A stretch of DNA of 6,966 nucleotides. Origin: Devosia sp. (GTDB lineage: Bacteria > Pseudomonadota > Alphaproteobacteria > Rhizobiales > Devosiaceae). The notes beneath the pieces are model-generated. The model made no database searches and was not told where the DNA came from. It worked only from the letters and a program-made list of their open reading frames with translations. The position numbers were made by a program, and so were the translations under genes. This document shows, piece by piece, positions 1 through 6,118 of this stretch (position 1 is its first letter; each line of letters begins with the position of its first letter). The DNA lies in contig JAEUMC010000155.1 in the NCBI GenBank assembly GCA_016793415.1, forward strand, positions 1 through 6,966. The letters are read 5' to 3'.

Positions 1-656
1 TTGCCCGAGGCGGTCTGCATCTGCACCGCCGCGGTATCGACATCGCCGGCCACCCCGATCGCCTTGTCGACCAGTGCACTGCCCAGTGCGTTGACCGAGA
101 CGAAATCCTCGCCGACGAGGAAACGCGCCATGTCGAAATCATGGATCATCATGTCGCGGTAGAGCCCGCCCGAGCGCTCGATATAGCTGACCGGCGGCGG
201 CGCCGGGTCGCGCGAAATGATGGTGACGATCTCGACCTCGCCGATCTCGCCGCCCTTGATGCGCTGCTGCACGGCGGAAAAGTTCGGATCGAACCGGCGG
301 TTGAAGCCGATCATCAGCGGCACGCCGGCCTTTTCGACCACCGGCAGGCAGGCTTCGATGCGCTCGACCGACAAGGAAACCGGCTTTTCGCACAGGATCG
401 CCTTGCCCGCCCGCGCCGCCTGCTCGATCAGGTCGGCATGGGTATCGGTGGGCGTGGCGATCAGGATGGCGTCGACATCGGAGGCGAGGATCGCGTCGAT
501 CGAGGCAACCTTGGCGCCGACCGAGGCAGCCAGCGACGCCGCGGCGTCGGGAATCGCGTCCGCCACATAGGCGACGCTGGCCCGGCTGGAATTGGCGATG
601 GTTCCCGCATGCACCTTGCCGATGCGCCCCGCTCCCAGAATGCCAAACCTGACCAC
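1..656 (-). CDS. idhA: Inositol 2-dehydrogenase, 5' part (cut by window edge)
   Basis: NAD-dependent cytosolic oxidoreductase of the Gfo/Idh/MocA family that oxidises myo-inositol to 2-keto-myo-inositol, the first step of inositol breakdown. Reading the minus strand from a GTG at 656 gives 218 codons with no stop; the family is usually about 330 residues, so roughly a third is missing beyond position 1. Visible: the Rossmann NAD-binding motif GAGRIG at residues 8-13, ATPTDTH near 68-73, the EKP motif at 90-92 with the family's conserved lysine K91, and DMMIHDFDMARF near 168-179. K91, D168 and H172 match in spacing the Lys-Asp-His triad known from Bacillus IolG. The GTG start is chosen because an AAGGAG ribosome site lies 8 nt upstream and the conserved N-terminus VVRFGILGAG begins there. 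It is divergent from iolC, which fits co-regulation. A paralogous scyllo-inositol dehydrogenase is possible, but the iol context favours IdhA. Confidence 0.93.
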   Translation of the reverse strand, partial: MVRFGILGAGRIGKVHAGTIANSSRASVAYVADAIPDAAASLAASVGAKVASIDAILASDVDAILIATPTDTHADLIEQAARAGKAILCEKPVSLSVERIEACLPVVEKAGVPLMIGFNRRFDPNFSAVQQRIKGGEIGEVEIVTIISRDPAPPPVSYIERSGGLYRDMMIHDFDMARFLVGEDFVSVNALGSALVDKAIGVAGDVDTAAVQMQTASG

Positions 657-664
657 GGGATTGT

Positions 665-670
665 CTCCTT
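665..670 (-). promoter_or_regulatory. Ribosome binding site for idhA (fixes the GTG start)
   Basis: On the minus strand the hexamer AAGGAG sits 8 nt before the GTG at 656-654. No ATG lies in frame near the conserved N-terminus, so this site supports the GTG start. Confidence 0.75.
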
Positions 671-712
671 GCTGCACGCTCTCGAGCGCCTGTTCGTGAT
701 GGACCGAAACAT

Positions 713-726
713 AGAACGTTCATTCC
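713..726. promoter_or_regulatory. Putative IolR-type operator, site 1
   Basis: The sequence AGAA-CGTTCA-TTCC differs at one base from GGAA-N6-TTCC, the box I recall being reported for the RpiR-family inositol repressor IolR of Sinorhizobium meliloti. It also contains the perfect 8-bp palindrome GAACGTTC at 714-721. It lies in the divergent region between idhA and iolC, about 55 nt upstream of the idhA start, so a bound protein could block idhA transcription. The assignment rests on motif resemblance and position; the regulator gene is not in the window. Confidence 0.5.
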
Positions 727-741
727 GAAAATAGTCACTTC

Positions 742-755
742 GGAATTGACGTTTC
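742..755. promoter_or_regulatory. Putative IolR-type operator, site 2
   Basis: GGAA-TTGACG-TTTC matches GGAA-N6-TTCC with one mismatch. It lies 29 nt from site 1, close to three helical turns, and its core covers the candidate -35 box of iolC. Its left half also forms one arm of an 8-bp inverted repeat with the right half of site 1 (ATTCCGAA 722-729, TTCGGAAT 739-746, 9-nt spacer). Two evenly spaced sites suit a dimeric repressor serving both divergent promoters. This is inferred from pattern and context. Confidence 0.5.
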
Positions 756-773
756 ATTCGCGCGAGGGATACA
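746..773 (+). promoter_or_regulatory. Candidate sigma-70 promoter for the iolC operon
   Basis: TTGACG at 746-751 matches five of six bases of the -35 consensus. After a 16-nt spacer a weak -10 candidate, GATACA, lies at 768-773. The iolC start follows about 44 nt downstream. The -35 is convincing and the -10 is poor. Overlap with operator site 2 would allow repression by occlusion. The reverse promoter for idhA must lie in the same 160 bp, but I see only a weak TATGTT (minus strand, 713-708) and do not call it. Confidence 0.4.
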
Positions 774-816
774 ACGGCCGCTGAAAGCTGTCCAGTCAGA
801 CCACGCGGGGGAGATC

Positions 817-2697
817 ATGCCGGAGCCCAAGCTCGATGTCATCACCATCGGGCGCTCGTCGGTCGACCTCTACGGCCAGCAGATCGGCAGCCGGCTCGAG
901 GATATCGGCTCGTTCGCCAAATCGGTCGGCGGCTGCCCCGCCAACATCGCCGTCGGCACGGCCCGGCTGGGGCTGCAATCGGCGCTGGTCACCCGCGTCG
1001 GCGCCGAGCAGATGGGCGGCTTCATCAAGGAACAGCTGAGCCGCGAAGGCGTCGACATCTCGGGCATCGCCACCGACGACAAGCGCCTGACGGCGCTGGT
1101 ACTGCTCGCCGTCGAGGCCGAAGGCGTCTCGCCGATGATCTTCGTTCGCACCGACTGCGCCGACATGGCGCTCGACGAGGCCGATATCGACGAAGACTTC
1201 ATCGCTTCGGCCAGCGCCATCGTCGTTACCGGCACGCATTTCTCCACCCCCAATGCCGAGGCCGCGCAGCTCAAGGCGATCCGCATCGCCAAGGCGGCCG
1301 GCCGCAAGGTGGTGTTCGACATCGACTATCGGCCCAACCTCTGGGGCCTTGCCGGGCACGCCGCCGGTTTCGAGCGCTATGTGAAATCCGACTATGTTTC
1401 GGCCAAGATGCGGCCGGTGCTCAAGGACTGCGACCTGATCGTCGGTACCGAGGAAGAGGTGCTGGTAGCAGCGGGCGAAAGCGACCTGCTCGAGGCGCTG
1501 AAGGCGATCCGCGCCGTCACCGACGCCACCGTGGTGCTGAAGCGCGGCGCCAAGGGTTGCATCGTCTATGACGGCGAAATCGGCGACGACCTCGAACAGG
1601 GCATCGTCGGCCAGGGTTTTCCGATCGAGATCTACAATGTGCTGGGTGCCGGCGACGCCTTCATGTCGGGGTTCCTGCGTGGCTGGCTGAAGGGCGAGAG
1701 CCACGCCACCTCCGCCACCTGGGCCAATGCCTGCGGCGCCTTCGCCGTCAGCCGCCTGCTTTGCGCCCCGGAATATCCGAGCTGGACCGAGCTCGACTAC
1801 TTCCTCACCCATGGCAGCAAGTACAGGGCGCTGCGCAAGGACGACGACCTCAACCACCTGCACTGGGCAACCACCCGCCGGCAACAGTGGCCGCGGCTCA
1901 CCGCCTTCGCCATCGATCATCGCAAGCAGATCGAGGATATTGCCGGCGACAAGGCTGACCGCATCCCCGCCTTCAAGGCGCTGGCGGTACAGGCTGCGGC
2001 GCGGGTGGCCGATGGCCGCCCGGGCTTCGGCATGCTGCTCGACGACAAATGGGGCCGCGACGCCCTGTTCGAAGCGCCCAAGAACTTCTGGATCGCCCGG
2101 CCGGTGGAACTGCCCGGCTCGATCCCGCTGGAGTTCGAGTTTTCCCAGGATATCGGCAGCCGGCTGGTTGAATGGCCGGTCGACCATGCGCTCAAGGTGC
2201 TGTGCTTCTGGCATCCAGAGGATCCGCAGGGGATCAATGGCCGCCAGCTCGACAAGCTGCGCACTGCGCACGATGCCTGCCGCAAGGTCGGCCGCGATAT
2301 CCTGATCGAGATCATCCCTTCGAAAGTCGGGCCGGTGGACGATACCACGACGGCCCGGGCCCTCGCCCAGCTCTATGCGGCAGGCTTGAAGCCGGACTGG
2401 TGGAAACTGGAATCGCAGCCGAGCGCCGCGGCCTGGGAAGCGGTGGATCGGGTGATCGAAGGCAACGACCCGCTCTGCCGCGGTGTCGTGCTGCTCGGCC
2501 TCGACGCACCGCAGGACGAACTGGCGCGCGGCTTTGCCATCGCCAGGTCGGCCCGCACCGTGCGCGGCTTCGCCGTCGGCCGCACCATATTTGGCGAAGC
2601 CGCCAAGGCGTGGTTTGCTGGCACGATGAATGACGAGCAGGCGGTGGCCGACATGGCCTCGCGGTTTCAGGCTTTGGTGGGGATCTGGGGGGAGTGA
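817..2697 (+). CDS. iolC: 5-dehydro-2-deoxygluconokinase fused to DUF2090 (probable aldolase) domain
   Basis: A 626-residue cytosolic bifunctional-looking protein. Residues about 5-325 form a PfkB/ribokinase-family kinase: GGCPAN at 38-43 in the substrate-binding lid region and the signature GAGDAF at 277-282 with catalytic base D280. It phosphorylates 2-deoxy-5-keto-D-gluconate with ATP. Bacillus IolC ends near here, at about 325 residues. Residues about 345-620 form a DUF2090 domain, an aldolase-like barrel, with FAIDHRKQ (364-371), LLDDKWGRDAL (407-417), CFWHPEDP (463-470), LIEIIPSK (496-503) and DWWKLES (527-533). This fusion is usual in rhizobia and relatives. DUF2090 has been proposed as the 5-dehydro-2-deoxyphosphogluconate aldolase, replacing the separate IolJ of Bacillus; K530 resembles the Schiff-base lysine of LacD-type aldolases (inference). 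The ATG follows a purine-rich GGGGGAG closely (3 nt), an unusually short spacing. First gene of the plus-strand operon. Confidence 0.95.
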   Translation: MPEPKLDVITIGRSSVDLYGQQIGSRLEDIGSFAKSVGGCPANIAVGTARLGLQSALVTRVGAEQMGGFIKEQLSREGVDISGIATDDKRLTALVLLAVEAEGVSPMIFVRTDCADMALDEADIDEDFIASASAIVVTGTHFSTPNAEAAQLKAIRIAKAAGRKVVFDIDYRPNLWGLAGHAAGFERYVKSDYVSAKMRPVLKDCDLIVGTEEEVLVAAGESDLLEALKAIRAVTDATVVLKRGAKGCIVYDGEIGDDLEQGIVGQGFPIEIYNVLGAGDAFMSGFLRGWLKGESHATSATWANACGAFAVSRLLCAPEYPSWTELDYFLTHGSKYRALRKDDDLNHLHWATTRRQQWPRLTAFAIDHRKQIEDIAGDKADRIPAFKALAVQAAARVADGRPGFGMLLDDKWGRDALFEAPKNFWIARPVELPGSIPLEFEFSQDIGSRLVEWPVDHALKVLCFWHPEDPQGINGRQLDKLRTAHDACRKVGRDILIEIIPSKVGPVDDTTTARALAQLYAAGLKPDWWKLESQPSAAAWEAVDRVIEGNDPLCRGVVLLGLDAPQDELARGFAIARSARTVRGFAVGRTIFGEAAKAWFAGTMNDEQAVADMASRFQALVGIWGE

Positions 2698-2708
2698 TGG
2701 CGCACTTG

Positions 2709-2831
2709 GCCACCCCCCTCCCACCCTCCCCCACAAGGGGGGAGGTGCCGCATCGAGCGTGTGGCAAAGTCTGCGCCCCAAACTCCCTCTTCACCTCCCC
2801 CTTGATGGGGGAGGCCGGGAGGGGGTGGGGC
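2709..2831. repeat. GC-rich inverted-repeat element between iolC and iolD
   Basis: The 157-bp iolC-iolD gap is mostly an imperfect palindrome. The left arm (2709-2747) and right arm (2792-2831) are about 39-40 nt and by eye roughly 85% complementary. Each arm also folds alone: 2725-2732 pairs with 2738-2745 (8 bp, 5-nt loop), and CCTCCCCC at 2794-2801 pairs perfectly with GGGGGAGG at 2807-2814 (5-nt loop). There is no T-tract, so it is not an ordinary intrinsic terminator. It ends just before the strong AGGAGG ribosome site of iolD (2842-2847). It could act as an mRNA stem that affects decay or translation, or be a REP/MITE-like dispersed repeat; the window cannot decide. Confidence 0.75.
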
Positions 2832-2854
2832 AGTCTGCCTGAGGAGGAAAGCAA

Positions 2855-4699
2855 ATGACCAACAAAACCATCCGCCTCACCATGGCGCAGGCGCTGGCGC
2901 GGTTCATGACCCGGCAGATGACCATCATCGACGGCAACAAGGTGCCGATCTTCGGCGGCGTGTTCGCCATTTTTGGGCATGGCAACGTCGCCGGTTTCGG
3001 CGAGGCGCTGTACCAGGTGCGCGAGGAACTGCCCACCTACCGCGCCCATAACGAGCAGGGCATGGCGCATGCGGCGATCGCTTTCGCCAAGGCGAGCTTC
3101 CGCCGCCGCTTCATGGCCGCCACCTCCTCGATCGGGCCGGGCGCCACCAACATGGTGACGGCGGCGGCGCTGGCGCATGTGAACCGCCTGCCGGTGCTGC
3201 TGCTGCCGGGCGACGTGTTCGCCAACCGCGCTCCCGATCCGGTACTGCAGCAGGTGGAGAGCTTCGGCGATGGCACGGTCAGCGCCAATGACGTGTTCCG
3301 CCCGGCCAGCCGCTATTTCGACCGCATCACCCGGCCCGAGCAGATCATCCCGGCACTGAACCGCGCCATGCAGGTGCTGACCGATCCGGCCGAATGCGGC
3401 CCGGTGACTCTCAGCCTCTGCCAGGACGTGCAGGCCGAGGCCTATGACTACCCCGAAGCCTTCTTCGCCGAACGGGTGTGGGTGCCGCGCCGGCCGATGC
3501 CGGATGCTGACGAGCTGGAGGCGGCGGTCGCCGCGATCAGGTCAGCGGAAAAGCCGGTCATCATCGCCGGGGGCGGCGTGCTCTACTCCGAAGCAGCCGA
3601 AGGGCTGCGCGCCTTTGCCGAGCGTCACGGCGTGCCGGTGATGGAGACCAATGCCGGTAAATCCAGCCTGCCGCACGACCATCCGCTCAACATGGGCTCG
3701 GTCGGCGTCACTGGCTCCTCGGCCTCGAACCTCCTCGCCGAGCAGGCCGACCTGGTGCTGGCGGTGGGCTCGCGCCTGCAGGATTTCACCACCGGCTCGT
3801 GGGCGCTGTTCAAGGCCGACAATGTCAGGATCATCGGGCTGAACACACAGGTGTTCGACGCCTATAAGCATCGCGCCATGCCGCTTATCGCTGACGCCAA
3901 GGTCGGGCTCGATCTGCTCGATGGCAAACTCGGGCCGTGGCACGCGAGCGACGCCTGGCAGGCGACTGCCAGGGAGGCCAAGGCCAGATGGCTGGTTTCT
4001 GCCAAGGCGGTGACCGATCCGACCAATGCGCTCCCCTCCGACGCCCAGGTGATTGGCGCCGTGCACCGCGCCCGCGGCTCGGGCGCGACCCTGGTCTGCG
4101 CTTCGGGCGGGCTGCCGGGCGAGCTGCACAAACTCTGGCCGGCCGGCGCGCCGGGCAGCTACCATATGGAATACGGCTACTCGACCATGGGCTACGAGAT
4201 TGCCGGCGGGCTCGGGGTGAAGCTGGCCAAACCGCATGACGATGTCATCGTCATGCTCGGCGACGGCAGCTACATGATGATGAACTCCGAGATCGCCACC
4301 TCGGTGATGCTGGGCAAGAAGTTGACCATCGTGGTGCTCGACAACCGCGGCTTCGGCTGCATCAACCGGCTGCAGATGGCCACCGGCGGGGCCAACTTCA
4401 ACAACCTGTTGAAGGACACCTTCCACGAAACGCTGCCCGAGATCGACTTCGCCGCGCATGCCGCGTCGATGGGCGCCTGGGTGCGCAAGGCCGCTTCGAT
4501 CACCGAACTCGAAAGCGCGCTGGCCGAAGCCGACAAGGTCGAGCGCACCACCGTGCTGGTGATCGACACCGACCCGCTGATCTCCACCGAGGCCGGCGGC
4601 CACTGGTGGGACGTGGCGGTGCCCGAGGTGTCGGTGCGGCCGCAGGTGAACGCCGCGCGCAAGGAATATGAGGCAGCGCTGAAGGGGCAGCGGCTCTGA
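2855..4699 (+). CDS. iolD: 3D-(3,5/4)-trihydroxycyclohexane-1,2-dione hydrolase
   Basis: Cytosolic thiamine-diphosphate enzyme that opens the six-carbon ring of the dione made by IolE, giving 5-deoxy-D-glucuronate. The 614 residues are near the family's usual length and show the three-part layout of acetolactate-synthase relatives. The N-terminal domain carries the glutamate that activates the cofactor (E67 in HNEQGM, 65-70) and the SSIGPGATNM stretch (91-100). The central domain runs about 215-360, with IIAGGGVL (236-243). The C-terminal domain carries the ThDP/Mg motif beginning GDG at 469-471 and closing at N497 in LDNRGFG. The ATG follows a full AGGAGG with a 7-nt spacer, the strongest ribosome site in the window. 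The frame is intact. Its context between iolC and iolE distinguishes it from acetolactate synthase or other ThDP enzymes. Confidence 0.96.
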   Translation: MTNKTIRLTMAQALARFMTRQMTIIDGNKVPIFGGVFAIFGHGNVAGFGEALYQVREELPTYRAHNEQGMAHAAIAFAKASFRRRFMAATSSIGPGATNMVTAAALAHVNRLPVLLLPGDVFANRAPDPVLQQVESFGDGTVSANDVFRPASRYFDRITRPEQIIPALNRAMQVLTDPAECGPVTLSLCQDVQAEAYDYPEAFFAERVWVPRRPMPDADELEAAVAAIRSAEKPVIIAGGGVLYSEAAEGLRAFAERHGVPVMETNAGKSSLPHDHPLNMGSVGVTGSSASNLLAEQADLVLAVGSRLQDFTTGSWALFKADNVRIIGLNTQVFDAYKHRAMPLIADAKVGLDLLDGKLGPWHASDAWQATAREAKARWLVSAKAVTDPTNALPSDAQVIGAVHRARGSGATLVCASGGLPGELHKLWPAGAPGSYHMEYGYSTMGYEIAGGLGVKLAKPHDDVIVMLGDGSYMMMNSEIATSVMLGKKLTIVVLDNRGFGCINRLQMATGGANFNNLLKDTFHETLPEIDFAAHAASMGAWVRKAASITELESALAEADKVERTTVLVIDTDPLISTEAGGHWWDVAVPEVSVRPQVNAARKEYEAALKGQRL

Positions 4700-4866
4700 T
4701 CACCCTCCCCCTCGCGGGGAGGGTACTGGAGCTTGGCAAGGCGTAGCCGAGCCATAGCGCAAGTGGGGCGGGGGGCGACGCCCGCTCGGAGCACTTGGCG
4801 CCCCCCACCCAAGCTACGCTAAGGCTTCGCCTAGCTACGCTACCCTCCCCGCAAGGGGGAGGGTGA
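4700..4866. repeat. 167-bp element with 26-bp terminal inverted repeats between iolD and iolE
   Basis: The left end (4700-4725) and right end (4841-4866) are inverted copies matching at 25 of 26 positions. Each is itself a short hairpin of the form ACCCTCCCC...GGGGAGGGT. The element begins on the base after the iolD stop codon and ends 21 nt before the iolE start. The interior is partly self-complementary and holds two direct copies of AGCTACGCTA (4812-4821, 4833-4842) around a small hairpin AGGC-TTC-GCCT (4822-4832, approximate). There is no coding potential that I trust and no clear target-site duplication. It looks like a dispersed palindromic or MITE-like repeat. In the transcript it would form a large stem-loop between two operon genes, which may set their relative expression (inference). 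Confidence 0.8.
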
Positions 4867-4887
4867 CGACTGAGACAGAGGATTGGA

Positions 4888-5808
4888 ATGCTGAAAGCCA
4901 AACTGGGCATGTCCCCCATCGCGTGGTGGAACGACGATCTGCCGGAGCTGAGCGATGACGTGTCGCTAGAGGAGTGCCTCAGCCAGTCGCGCTCGGCCGG
5001 CTTTACCGGCATGGAGAAGGGCCGGCGCTTCCCCGACGATCCCGAGATCATGCTGCCCATCCTCAAGGCGGCGGACGTGACGCTGTGCGGTGGCTGGTTC
5101 TCCGGCACCCTGGTCAACGAGGACATGGCAGCCAACCAGCGACGCATCGCGCCGATGATCGAGCTGTTCAAGGCCGTGGACGCGCCCTGCATCGTCTATG
5201 GCGAGGTCGGCCGCTCGATCCAGGGCGACCGGACCAAGCCGCTCGCCACCAAGCCGAAGCTCTCGGACGACGAGATGAAGGCCTATGCCGGCAAGCTCAC
5301 CCAGTTCGGCGAGTGGTGCGCCGCAGAGGGCATGCCGCTCAGCTACCACCACCACATGGCCGCGGTGGTCGAGACCGAGCCCGAGCTCGACGCCTTCATG
5401 CGCTATTCCGGCCCCGGCATTCCGCTGCTGCTCGATGCCGGACACCTGGCCTTTGCCGGCGGCGACGTGCTGCGCGCCATCGACAACCACCACGCCCGCA
5501 TCAGCCACGTGCATGTGAAAGACATCCGCCGCGCCGTGGTCGATGGGCTCGATCGCACCCGGCAGAGCTTCCTCGATGCGGTGGCGCTCGGCGCCTTCAC
5601 CGTGCCGGGCGACGGTTCGCTGGATTTTGCCGCCATCGTGCAGAAGCTGGCCGACTATGGCTATGAGGGCTGGTTCGTCGTCGAGGCCGAGCAGGACCCC
5701 AAGGCCAACCCGCCACTCCGCATGGCGCAGGTGGGCCACAAGGAACTGATGCGGGTGATGACGCTGGCCGGCTACACCGTTGAAACCCAGGGCTTTCCCA
5801 ATCGGTGA
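4888..5808 (+). CDS. iolE: Myo-inosose-2 dehydratase
   Basis: Cytosolic metal-dependent dehydratase converting 2-keto-myo-inositol to 3D-(3,5/4)-trihydroxycyclohexane-1,2-dione, the second step of the pathway. The 306 residues form a single xylose-isomerase-like TIM barrel, near the family's usual length of about 300. Visible landmarks: LGMSPIAWWNDDLPE (6-20) at the N-terminus, GMEKGRRFP (41-49), YHHHMAAVVE (153-162), LLDAGHLAFAGGD (181-193) with probable metal ligands D183 and H186, HVHVKD (207-212) with H209, and VVEAEQD (264-270) with E266. Ligand roles are inferred from this superfamily. The ATG has GAGGA 5 nt upstream. A long repeat separates it from iolD, but strand and order keep it in the operon. 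Confidence 0.96.
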   Translation: MLKAKLGMSPIAWWNDDLPELSDDVSLEECLSQSRSAGFTGMEKGRRFPDDPEIMLPILKAADVTLCGGWFSGTLVNEDMAANQRRIAPMIELFKAVDAPCIVYGEVGRSIQGDRTKPLATKPKLSDDEMKAYAGKLTQFGEWCAAEGMPLSYHHHMAAVVETEPELDAFMRYSGPGIPLLLDAGHLAFAGGDVLRAIDNHHARISHVHVKDIRRAVVDGLDRTRQSFLDAVALGAFTVPGDGSLDFAAIVQKLADYGYEGWFVVEAEQDPKANPPLRMAQVGHKELMRVMTLAGYTVETQGFPNR

Positions 5809-5823
5809 GATGAGAAACATCTC
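5807..5823 (+). other. Small hairpin overlapping the iolE stop codon
   Basis: GAGATG (5807-5812) and CATCTC (5818-5823) form a perfect 6-bp stem with a 5-nt A-rich loop that takes in the last two bases of the iolE stop. No T-run follows, so it is a poor intrinsic terminator. It could partly protect the 3' end of the iolE message or be chance. Confidence 0.4.
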
Positions 5824-5872
5824 GCAACTCTTCCCCAAAGCGCTCTAGGTTCGGGGCTTTCGGAGGATCGGC

Positions 5873-6118
5873 GTGACGGACGACAACAAGCAAGACAAGC
5901 AGCCCGGCCTGCTGACGCTGCCCTGGTTCAAGCCGCTGTATCGGCGGGTGATCCTGATCGCCATCATTGTCGGCTGGGCCGCCTGGGAGTGGTTCTACAC
6001 CCACGACGGATTCTGGCAGCTGATCACCCTGGGGGCGCTCGGCTATGGGATCTGGATGTTCTTCATCAATTTCGAGAACGAGCTGAAGAAGCACGACGAT
6101 GCCAAACCTAAGAGCTAG
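5873..6118 (+). CDS. Small two-helix membrane protein, 81 aa (possibly DUF3329-like)
   Basis: Function unknown. The start is a GTG with GGAGGA at 5862-5867, 5 nt upstream, a strong site that favours this start. The N-terminus (1-22) is polar and ends in basic residues (LYRRV). Two hydrophobic segments follow at about 24-43 (rich in aromatic Trp/Tyr at its end, WAAWEWFYT) and about 47-66 (FWQLITLGALGYGIWMFFIN), joined by a very short THDG turn. The tail (67-81) is charged: NELKKHDDAKPKS. This predicts a helical hairpin in the inner membrane with both ends in the cytoplasm. The pattern recalls small rhizobial proteins labelled DUF3329, but that is from memory. It lies between iolE and iolB, and the iolB start lies inside its last codons, so the two are likely co-translated. 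No inositol enzyme resembles it; a role in transport or membrane association is only a guess. Confidence 0.8.
   Translation: MTDDNKQDKQPGLLTLPWFKPLYRRVILIAIIVGWAAWEWFYTHDGFWQLITLGALGYGIWMFFINFENELKKHDDAKPKS

Noticed and set aside
141..734. 197-codon plus-strand frame at the left edge
   Set aside because: It lies antisense to the clear inositol dehydrogenase reading and runs through the divergent regulatory region; its product is Asp/Arg-rich without motifs.
796..2781. Long open frame of 661 codons on the minus strand opposite iolC
   Set aside because: It is the antisense shadow of a high-GC gene: the plus strand shows a full kinase plus DUF2090 with motifs, while this translation is low-complexity Gly/Arg/Ala-rich sequence with no recognisable motif and spans the repeat element.
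2725..2814. Intrinsic terminators in the iolC-iolD gap
   Set aside because: The hairpins are stable but no T-run follows, and the downstream gene belongs to the same pathway and strand, so termination here is not supported.
3542..4603. 353-codon minus-strand open frame opposite iolD
   Set aside because: Mirror of strong codon bias in iolD; composition is His/Gly/Arg/Ala-rich and has no domain features, and no ribosome site was evident.
4700..4866. Target-site duplication flanking the iolD-iolE element
   Set aside because: CTGA occurs at 4696-4699 and 4870-4873, but the right copy is 3 nt away from the repeat end and four bases are easily matched by chance.
5832..5862. Possible hairpin upstream of the small membrane gene (CCCC...GGGG)
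   Set aside because: Pairing is short and interrupted; no convincing stem of six or more contiguous pairs was found.
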